Shown: positions 57,743 to 64,000 of the stretch, in pieces
Position numbering within the stretch: the first letter of the stretch is position 1
Layout: every line of letters begins with the position of its first letter
From: Natronoarchaeum rubrum
GTDB taxonomy: Archaea > Halobacteriota > Halobacteria > Halobacteriales > Natronoarchaeaceae
Direction: 5' to 3'
NCBI RefSeq assembly: GCF_024494695.1
Contig: NZ_JANHDP010000002.1
Location: 434,001 to 498,000, forward strand
DNA length: 64,000 nt
Made by a program: the position numbers and the translations under genes
The notes under the pieces: model-generated
Told to the model about the DNA's origin: nothing
Seen by the model: the letters and a program-made list of their open reading frames with translations, nothing else
Databases searched by the model: none

Positions 57743-58033
57743 ATGGCCCAGCAGGACGCGGTTTCGACCGGTGGTGATGCCGACGAGCAGCGCTCGTCGA
57801 ACCCCTCCTCGGCATCGTCTCGCGAAGACGCCGACGAGGCGGGCGACGGCGCTGCGGCCGCCGAGCATCCGCCGACGGTCGAGCTGTCGCTGTACGAACT
57901 GGACGTGTCGGTCAGGGGCGCGGAGTCGGACTCGCTCGACGACGTCGAGGCGTCCGCGGAGAACCTGATGGATTACCTCGTCGAGCAACACCACCGGCTG
58001 GAAGACGGTCCCGAGGATCACCAGGTCATTTAG
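57743..58033 (+). CDS. small acidic haloarchaeal protein (DUF7389-like)
   Basis: The 96-residue product has a disordered, Ser/Ala/Asp-rich N-terminus (about 1-45) and a compact C-terminal part, PTVELSLYELDVSVRGAESDSLDDVEASAENLMDYLVEQ (about 47-85), which looks like a conserved strand-helix unit. I recall this as DUF7389, unverified. A TAGTATATG box at 57713-57721 lies 22-30 bases before the ATG at 57743, which is preferred over the ATG at 57734. Function is unknown. It converges with gfcR, 8 bases apart. Confidence 0.65.
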   Translation: MAQQDAVSTGGDADEQRSSNPSSASSREDADEAGDGAAAAEHPPTVELSLYELDVSVRGAESDSLDDVEASAENLMDYLVEQHHRLEDGPEDHQVI

Positions 58034-58041
58034 GCGCCGCT

Positions 58042-58752
58042 CTAGAACTCCAGCAGCGCGCCGACCGGCGCGTCCGTGCGCTCCTCGGCGCGTTCGACGC
58101 CGTCCGTCCCGACGGCGATCAGCGTGAACACGCCGCCGACCGACGCGTCGGCTCGATCGGCGATGTCCAGAAGCAACTCCTGGGTCTCGCCCGAGCGGAT
58201 CAGGTCGTCGACGACCAGCACCGTCTCGCCGGAATCGATCGACGACGCCGGCAGGTAGTAGGTGAGTTCGATCCCCGACTGCAGGCGCTGGCGCGACTCG
58301 ATGAACTCCTCGACGGCGGTCTCCTTGGACTGCTTGGCGTAGGCACAGCGCACCCCGTAGTAGCTGGCCATCGCCGCGGCGAGCGTGATGCCGTCGGTCG
58401 CCGCCGTCAGGACGACGTCCGGACGGTCGAACTCGAACGCCTCGGCCGCGATCGGCGCGACCAGATCGAGAAACGCCTGGTCGAACACGGCGCCGGAGTT
58501 GTCGACGTAGCCTTCCTCGTCGGTGGTGACGCGCCGCTCGAGTTCGTCCGCCAGCGCCTCGCGGCCGACGCCCGAGACGACCTCGCGAGCGCGCTCGTCG
58601 CTGGGAAGCACGTGGCCGTTGACGTATCGGTTGAGATCGCCCGCCGGCAGACCGGTCAGCTCCGCAAGCTCGTCGTACGTACGGGTCTCCTTGAGCATCC
58701 TGAGCACGGAGACGGCCCGCAACTGGAGGGCAGCTTTCTCTGCGCGGTTCAT
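58042..58752 (-). CDS. gfcR: GfcR-type sugar-catabolism regulator (HTH + PRTase-like domain)
   Basis: The 236-residue protein has an N-terminal HTH (about 5-60: LRMLKETRTYDELAELTGLPAGDLNRYVNGHVLP) and a phosphoribosyltransferase-like domain with the PRPP loop VLVVDDLIRSGETQ (about 175-188). Such proteins are often labelled PyrE-like, but in Haloferax volcanii the orthologue GfcR activates genes of glucose and fructose breakdown. It therefore makes a sensible trans-acting candidate for the gapI promoter in this window. The ATG at 58752 begins the HTH; an upstream extension to 58815 is not needed. Confidence 0.88.
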   Translation of the reverse strand: MNRAEKAALQLRAVSVLRMLKETRTYDELAELTGLPAGDLNRYVNGHVLPSDERAREVVSGVGREALADELERRVTTDEEGYVDNSGAVFDQAFLDLVAPIAAEAFEFDRPDVVLTAATDGITLAAAMASYYGVRCAYAKQSKETAVEEFIESRQRLQSGIELTYYLPASSIDSGETVLVVDDLIRSGETQELLLDIADRADASVGGVFTLIAVGTDGVERAEERTDAPVGALLEF

Positions 58753-58916
58753 ACGAATACGCACGATTCCACAACTATGGTGGTTTCGGTGCGAGTCCGG
58801 CGGTCTCCTGTGCAAGTCCGTGGCGCACTCTGATCGACCGATCGTGGTGAGCCGCCCGGCGCCCTCGACGAGAGTAAATACGAACTTTTACGAGCGCTCT
58901 GGACGGACACTCTCGC

Positions 58917-59483
58917 GTGCTCGCAGCGGCGCTTCAGGTCCCCGTGGTGCTCGCCGAAGTGGTTTCGCTGTTCGCCGACGGCGCCGAGGCGGCGTTCGAA
59001 ACCGCGACCGGCTGGCCCGGTATCGGCCTCATCTTTACGTACTCGTTTCTCATCGCGTTCGCGTTGCCCGGGCCCAGCGAAGTCGTGCTCGTGGCGCCGC
59101 TGGATCTCGGACTGCCCGGGTGGACGCATATGGCGCTCATCATGCTCGTCAGCGCGACCGGGAAGGCACTGGGAAGCGTCTTTGCCTTCCACATCGGTCA
59201 GGAGGCCAAAGAGGCTGGCCCGATCGTGCGCTGGCTCCGGCGATCACGGTTCGACGTCATCGAGTGGTCCGAAAACCGAACGGTCGAGATCGCGCGCAAG
59301 TACGGCTACGCCGGGATGGCGCTGGCGCTGTGCGTTCCGTTTTTCCCGGACACGATCTCGATCTACGCCTTCGCCATCCTCGAAGAAGACTACGGGAAGT
59401 TCGCCGCGGCGACGTTCGTCGGCAGCCTCGGCCGGCTGGTCGTGACGCTGGTGATCGGGGCCGCGGCGGTCACGCTGTTCTGA
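58917..59483 (+). CDS. VTT/DedA-like (SNARE-associated) membrane protein
   Basis: The 188-residue protein has about five hydrophobic segments and the family phrases IAFALPGPSEVVLVAPLDLGLPGWTHMALIMLVSATGKALGSVFAFHIGQ (about 40-95) and YGYAGMALALCVPFFPDTISIYAFAILEEDYGKFAAATFVGSLGR (about 135-180). The start is GTG at 58917; a CTTTTA box at about 58885-58890 lies 27-32 bases upstream, consistent with a leaderless transcript. VTT-domain proteins scramble or transport lipids or other solutes; the substrate here is unknown. Confidence 0.82.
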   Translation: MLAAALQVPVVLAEVVSLFADGAEAAFETATGWPGIGLIFTYSFLIAFALPGPSEVVLVAPLDLGLPGWTHMALIMLVSATGKALGSVFAFHIGQEAKEAGPIVRWLRRSRFDVIEWSENRTVEIARKYGYAGMALALCVPFFPDTISIYAFAILEEDYGKFAAATFVGSLGRLVVTLVIGAAAVTLF

Positions 59484-59609
59484 CGCCATCGGTCGGTACG
59501 AGACGTCGTTCGGACGCCGACTTTCGGTCGTCGAAGACGGTGGTCGGCCAGCCTGTGCAAGCGAGAGTCGTCGACGACGTCCGCGAGGGCAGTCGCGGGA
59601 CGCCGCCGC

Positions 59610-61559
59610 TCAGTCCTGCAGGAAGTCCGGCTCGGTCCGCTTTTCGTCGCGTTCGGCCTGCAGGTGATCGCGGAACGCGTCGATCTCGACGTCGTACTCC
59701 TGGTCCTCGAAGCGGTCCCGCACCGAGATGTTGCCGTCTTCCTCCTCGTCGTCGCCGACGACGATCATGTACGGCACCCGATCCTCGTGGGCCGCGCGGA
59801 TCTTGCGCTCGATCGTCGAGTCTCGATCGTCGACCTCGACGCGGAATCCGTCGAACTCGTTTTTGACGCGGTGGGCGTAGCCGAGGTTGTCGTCGCTGAT
59901 CGGCAGCACGCGGACCTGCTCGGGGGCGAGCCAGAGCGGGAAGTTGCCGGCGTAGTGCTCGATCAGCACCATGAAGAACCGCTCGTAGCTGCCGTACAGC
60001 GCGCGGTGGATCATCACCGGCTTGTGGGACTCGTTGTCCTCGCCGACGTAGCTCAGGTCGAAGCGCTCGGGCATGTTGAAGTCGAGCTGGACGGTGGGGC
60101 CGTCCCAGCGACGCCCGATGGCGTCCTCGAAGCCGAAGTCGATCTTCGGACCGTAGAACGCCCCGTCGCCCTCCTCGACCTCGTAGTCGAGGTTGCGGCG
60201 GTCGAGCACGTCTCGAAGCTGTGACTCGGCGCGCTCCCAGATCTCGTCGGAGCCGACGCTCTTCTCGGGCCGGGTCGCCAGCGCGACGTCGTAGTCCAGA
60301 TCGAACGTCGAGAGCACCTCGTCGATCATGTCCATCGTCTGTTCGACCTCGCGCTCGATCTGGTCGGGACGGACGAACAGGTGGCCGTCGTCGATGGTAA
60401 AGGCCCAGACCCGCGAGAGCCCCGAGAGCTCGCCGCGCTGTTCCTTGCGGTAGACCTTCCCGTTCTCGGCGTAGCGCATCGGTAGGTCGCGATACGACCA
60501 GGAGCTATCGTCGAAGATCGTCGCGTGGCCCGGGCAGTTCATCGGCTTGAGCCCGTACTCGTCGTCGTCGACGTCGAAGACGAACATGTCGTCCTGGTAG
60601 TTCTCGTAGTGGCCGCTCTCCTTCCAGAGATCGGTCTTGAACACGTGGGGCGTCTCGACGTACTCGTAGCCGGCGTCGAGGTTCAGCGACTCGACGAACG
60701 ATTCGAGCTCGCGCAGGATGGTCTTGCCCGGCGGGTGATAGAGGGGCAGTCCGGGGCCGGTGACGTCCTGGATCGAGAACAGGTCCATCTCCGAGCCGAT
60801 CTTGCGGTGGTCCCGACGCTCGGCCTCGCGGCGCCGCTCCTTGAACTGCTCCAGATCCTCCTCGGACTCGAAGGCGGTGCCGTAGATCCGGGTCTGCATC
60901 GGGTTCTCCTCGTCGCCGCGCCAGTACGCCGCCGCGATCTCCAGCAGGTCGACGGCGCCGATCTCGCCGGTCGAGTCGACGTGGGGCCCCTTACAGAGGT
61001 CCTCCCACTCGCCCTGACTGTAGAACGAGACCGTCTGGCCTTCCTCGGCGAGTTCCTCCAGGAGTTCGAGCTTGTAGGGCTGGCCCTGCAGGCGCTCGCG
61101 CGCTTCATCGATCGAGACCTGCTCGTACTCGACCTCGTAGTCGGACTCGATGATCTCCTCCATCTCCGCGAGGATCTCCTCCAGATCGTCCTCGTCGACG
61201 TCGAGGTCGTCGAAGTCGTAGTAAAAGCCGTCGTCGGTCGGCGGACCGATCGCTAGCTCGACGTCGTCGTAGAGCCGCTGGACGGCCTGGGCGAGGCAGT
61301 GCGAGGCGGTGTGTCGCAGCACGCGCACGTACTCGTCGCTGTCTTCCGTGACGAGTTCGATCTCGGCCCCGTCCTCGGTGACCGGAACCTCCTTGCCGAC
61401 GAGTTCGCCGTCGATCCTGCCGCCGACGGTGTCCCGGCCGAGACCGGGCCCGATCTCGAAGGCGACGTCCTCGAGGGTCGCCCCGCGCGGGACTTCGAGC
61501 TCGGAGCCGTCCGGTAGCACTACCGCGATCTGGTCCTGTGAGTCTGCTTCCTGTGACAT
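59610..61559 (-). CDS. thrS: threonyl-tRNA synthetase
   Basis: This class II synthetase has 649 residues. TGS domain at about 8-72, editing domain with HTASH at 83-87, catalytic domain with motif 2 [21 protein letters not shown] and zinc/active-site residues in [10 protein letters not shown], and an anticodon-binding C-domain from about 545 ([16 protein letters not shown]). It is the bacterial-like full-length form with the second additional domain, which some archaea carry instead of the archaeal D-aminoacyl editing form. SD GGAGGT lies about 8 bases before the ATG, and the leader is about 100 bases long from a TTTTATTC box at about 61687-61695. Confidence 0.96.
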   Translation of the reverse strand: MSQEADSQDQIAVVLPDGSELEVPRGATLEDVAFEIGPGLGRDTVGGRIDGELVGKEVPVTEDGAEIELVTEDSDEYVRVLRHTASHCLAQAVQRLYDDVELAIGPPTDDGFYYDFDDLDVDEDDLEEILAEMEEIIESDYEVEYEQVSIDEARERLQGQPYKLELLEELAEEGQTVSFYSQGEWEDLCKGPHVDSTGEIGAVDLLEIAAAYWRGDEENPMQTRIYGTAFESEEDLEQFKERRREAERRDHRKIGSEMDLFSIQDVTGPGLPLYHPPGKTILRELESFVESLNLDAGYEYVETPHVFKTDLWKESGHYENYQDDMFVFDVDDDEYGLKPMNCPGHATIFDDSSWSYRDLPMRYAENGKVYRKEQRGELSGLSRVWAFTIDDGHLFVRPDQIEREVEQTMDMIDEVLSTFDLDYDVALATRPEKSVGSDEIWERAESQLRDVLDRRNLDYEVEEGDGAFYGPKIDFGFEDAIGRRWDGPTVQLDFNMPERFDLSYVGEDNESHKPVMIHRALYGSYERFFMVLIEHYAGNFPLWLAPEQVRVLPISDDNLGYAHRVKNEFDGFRVEVDDRDSTIERKIRAAHEDRVPYMIVVGDDEEEDGNISVRDRFEDQEYDVEIDAFRDHLQAERDEKRTEPDFLQD

Positions 61560-61704
61560 TGATAAACCTCCGGCTGGCCGGTGGGTGCCAGCGGGAAAAC
61601 GGACAGATGTCTGGAGTGGCTATTGAGTGGGGGCGAGCCCCGCTGTAAAGCAGACACCTGCCATCGTAGTCGCCACTACCGCGGAGTCGAATAAAAGGGT
61701 TGTG
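61560..61704 (-). promoter_or_regulatory. thrS leader and promoter region
   Basis: A TTTTATTC TATA-like box (minus strand, about 61687-61695) predicts a leader of about 100 bases, long for this organism. It contains a GGGG-CTCG-CCCC hairpin (about 61627-61643) and the Shine-Dalgarno GGAGGT ahead of the ATG. The region separates thrS from the upstream helicase gene. Confidence 0.4.
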
Positions 61705-63861
61705 TTACTCCGCCGGCGAGCCGAACTGGTCGATCGTCGTCGCGACGGTTTCGTCGGCGGCCAGTTCGTTCTCGATCTCCGTCGGATCCGGCGCGGGGAA
61801 CGCGATCGTCGGGGTCTCGGCTCGGACGTTCCGGCGGATCTCCCGCAGCTCCTCGAACACGCCCGCGTCGTCCTCGACGCCCGTGACCGTACACCAGGCC
61901 CGGGTCCGCGTGAGCGCGACGAACGCCTCGTTTCGCGGGTGCACTCGGTTCGAATGCCAGTACGCGTCTTCGACGGACTGGACGCCGGCGACGTACACCA
62001 TCGCCGCCTCGTTGCCTTTCGCACGGTTGATGCCCGAGATCGTTACCTCTCCGTCGCGGGCGAACACGCTCCTGTTGCCCTCCCAGGCGCGGTTTCCGTC
62101 GACACCGCGCTTCGACAGCGCATCTCGAAGCCGATCGCCCGTGTCGCGAACGTCGGGAACGTTGCCCAGCGGGACGACGAGGATCTGTTCGGGCGCGAGC
62201 CCGTGAAGTTCCACGTCGTCACGGATCGCGTCGGCGATGGCCGCGATTTCGGCGCCCGAACTCTCGAAGGACTCGACCGAGAGGAACGGTTTCGCGCCCG
62301 TTCGATCCCGGAGCGGGTGGGGCGAGTGTTCGGGCGGACGCCGTATTTCGACCGGCTCGCCGTACAGCCGGAAATCGCCGTCGACGACCTCGTAGCCGAT
62401 ATCCTCCCAGCCTTTCTGCGTCGTGATCGCCTGGACGGCGCCGCGGCGGCTCTTCAGCCCCATCCCGAAGACGTGCGCGGTCATCAGCACCTCCCGGGGC
62501 GTTCGGTAGGATCGGCGCATGATCTGACTTTTCTGGATGCCGCCCGCGTACGAGCCGCTGAGGTCCACTCGCGGCTCGTCGTCCTCGTCGACGCCGAACA
62601 CGTTTCTGGGACTGGGTGCGGTAAGGCTCGTCAGGTTCTGTGCTTCGTCGTACGCCCAGACCAGCCGCTTGGGCGGTGCGAGCGCCTCGTAGCACATCTG
62701 GTAGAAGCTCGGCAGGAAATCCTGGGCTTCGTCGATCAGCACAGCGTCGTACTCCTCCTGGATGTCGCCGGACTCGACCAGTTCTGAACAGCAGGCTCCG
62801 AGCAGTTCGTCAGGCCCCATCTGGCCGAACTCGTCTTTCGCCGAGCCGACGTGTCGTGGCGTCCGTCCGGCGCTCTGGGCAACACGGTAGTACATCCCGT
62901 GTTCATTTTTGCCGCCCCAGCCGTGAAGCACGTCGAGCCGATCCCAGTCGGGTTCGTCGCCGCCGAAGTCCCGGTAGAACCGCTTCAGGTGGCTCCGGAT
63001 CGTCTGGTAGAGGCTCCTGGTGTTGAATGTGACCGCAATTTTCCAGTCGGGGTGCTTGGCGTGCATCGCCGCGGCCTTACGGGCCAGCAGCGCCGTCTTG
63101 CCCGAACCGGCGATGCCGCGAATCTGCTGCGGGCCGTCGGGGATCTGAACGCTGATCTCCTCTTGCTTCTCGTCGAACTGCTTGAGTCCCGTCGCCACGC
63201 TCCGGTAGAGGTCGCCTTTCGTCTCCTCGTCGCCCGGTAGCCCCTCCCGGTCGCCGCTGATCGCTTGCCCGCCGCCTAGTACCGCCCGAGCATCGGCATA
63301 CTGTTCGGTCGTCAGTCCGCGGCCGCCGGGCAACGATCCGAGCGCATCACGGAGCGCGCCGGGAGAGAGGTCGTCGGCCAGCAGGACGCGCGGGCTGGAC
63401 GGCCCCTTGTGGAAGCCCCGCTCCTCCCACTCTGCTCGGGTAATGTTCGGGAGTGCGATCAGCGGCGTCAGCTCCAGTTCGCAGTTCCCACGCTCGTCGA
63501 CCAGCGAGGGCTCGCGCATCATCGGCGATCGGATCCGAAACCCTTGATCCCGGGCCTGCGAGTACGGCGCCGTGGCGTCCTGCCGGAGTCCGGTCAGCTC
63601 CCAGCGCTGCCCCTCGATGCGCTCGATATTGTCGATCTGGAATCCTTTGCATTCGACGACGACGAGTCCGTGGTCGCGGTGGAGAAGCACGAAGTCTGCT
63701 TCCCGGTCGTGTTCGTCGTTCTGCGGGTCGACGATCGGGTAGCGGTAGTAGCAGACGCCGACGTCGTCGACGCCGAAACACCGCTTCAGACGCTCCCAGA
63801 CGGTCCGCTCGGCGGCGGTGCCGGGGTTGCCGTCGTCGAACTCCGCCGCGATGAACTCCAT
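61705..63861 (-). CDS. NERD nuclease-like domain fused to a superfamily 1 helicase
   Basis: The 718-residue protein begins with a NERD domain: Asp56 and the E-x-K pair Glu70/Lys72 in DREADFVLLHRDHGLVVVECKGF resemble the PD-(D/E)XK nuclease core. A linker follows, then a UvrD/RecD-like ATPase with Walker A GIAGSGKT at 249-256, Walker B DAVLIDEAQDF (about 367-377) and later helicase motifs RRSYRTP and EAFVALTRTRAWC. Such fusions occur sporadically in archaea and bacteria and are suspected in DNA repair or defence, without proof. The gene lies 101 bases from a tRNA, a common site of genome insertion. Confidence 0.88.
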   Translation of the reverse strand: MEFIAAEFDDGNPGTAAERTVWERLKRCFGVDDVGVCYYRYPIVDPQNDEHDREADFVLLHRDHGLVVVECKGFQIDNIERIEGQRWELTGLRQDATAPYSQARDQGFRIRSPMMREPSLVDERGNCELELTPLIALPNITRAEWEERGFHKGPSSPRVLLADDLSPGALRDALGSLPGGRGLTTEQYADARAVLGGGQAISGDREGLPGDEETKGDLYRSVATGLKQFDEKQEEISVQIPDGPQQIRGIAGSGKTALLARKAAAMHAKHPDWKIAVTFNTRSLYQTIRSHLKRFYRDFGGDEPDWDRLDVLHGWGGKNEHGMYYRVAQSAGRTPRHVGSAKDEFGQMGPDELLGACCSELVESGDIQEEYDAVLIDEAQDFLPSFYQMCYEALAPPKRLVWAYDEAQNLTSLTAPSPRNVFGVDEDDEPRVDLSGSYAGGIQKSQIMRRSYRTPREVLMTAHVFGMGLKSRRGAVQAITTQKGWEDIGYEVVDGDFRLYGEPVEIRRPPEHSPHPLRDRTGAKPFLSVESFESSGAEIAAIADAIRDDVELHGLAPEQILVVPLGNVPDVRDTGDRLRDALSKRGVDGNRAWEGNRSVFARDGEVTISGINRAKGNEAAMVYVAGVQSVEDAYWHSNRVHPRNEAFVALTRTRAWCTVTGVEDDAGVFEELREIRRNVRAETPTIAFPAPDPTEIENELAADETVATTIDQFGSPAE

Positions 63862-63962
63862 GCCGTACCCGTGTAATCGGCTTTACAAAATTCTGCCGCT
63901 GTCGGCCGTCGATTCGACGGCAGGCCCCGCGGCTAGAACGGTACATCTCGGGTAGGGGTAGA

Positions 63963-64000
63963 TGCGATGGGCAGGACTCGCACCTGCGTTACGGTCCTGG
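63963..64000 (-). tRNA. 3' part of a tRNA gene cut by the window end
   Basis: Read on the minus strand, the last bases give a T-arm GCAGG-TGCGAGT-CCTGC followed by the acceptor 3' strand CCATCGC and discriminator A (at 63963). The anticodon arm continues beyond base 64000, so the isotype cannot be named. Confidence 0.75.

Overview
The window is chromosomal DNA of an extremely halophilic archaeon (class Halobacteria). The proteins are strongly acidic with Asp/Glu-rich surfaces, coding GC is very high, and TATA-like boxes often lie about 25-30 bases ahead of start codons (leaderless transcripts). The gene set is archaeal: sn-glycerol-1-phosphate dehydrogenase, ribosomal protein L10e, Bat-type HTH regulators and the haloarchaeal FolC-FolP fusion. 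The genus cannot be told from the sequence alone. No rRNA operon, CRISPR array or intact insertion sequence is visible.

Layout. 0-13 kb: small conserved proteins, the folate fusion enzyme, a PAS/GAF histidine kinase, then the glycolysis/gluconeogenesis core (pgk and gapI leftward, gapII rightward across a shared promoter region), Hsp20, an ATP-grasp ligase and L10e. 12.5-32.5 kb: a Tat-type secreted DUF4397-like protein, a HerA-like ATPase, the glutamate synthase large subunit, a Ste24-type protease, an NAD-dependent epimerase, G1P dehydrogenase (egsA), hisS, a prolyl-oligopeptidase-type peptidase, an M32 carboxypeptidase and an M20 peptidase; a 600-base hairpin-rich noncoding block lies at 27.2-27.8 kb. 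32.8-42.9 kb: a GNAT protein, a TylF-type methyltransferase, a glutaredoxin-like gene, a PIN-ATPase-KH protein, a second orphan kinase, a cobalamin/metal-binding-like protein and a cyclophilin.

43-57 kb is the most interesting region. It holds ferredoxin-type nitrite reductase, DabA and DabB (the two subunits of an energy-coupled inorganic carbon accumulation system), a two-gene HEAT-repeat module of unknown function, cyanase, two formate/nitrite-family transporters each preceded by short leader ORFs, and a small ferredoxin. Cyanase uses bicarbonate and releases CO2 plus ammonia, DAB turns CO2 into bicarbonate, and nitrite reductase takes ferredoxin electrons to make ammonia. I infer a linked nitrogen and inorganic-carbon module; the chemistry of each part is established, but the link is a hypothesis.

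56.7-64 kb: tRNA-Leu(UAA) with a duplicated 3' end 117 bases downstream (an attachment-site-like scar), a Bat-type regulator, the sugar-catabolism regulator GfcR, a VTT membrane protein, thrS, a NERD-nuclease/superfamily 1 helicase fusion, and the 3' part of another tRNA cut by the window edge. GfcR and the two GAPDH genes may belong to one regulatory circuit, although they lie 50 kb apart.
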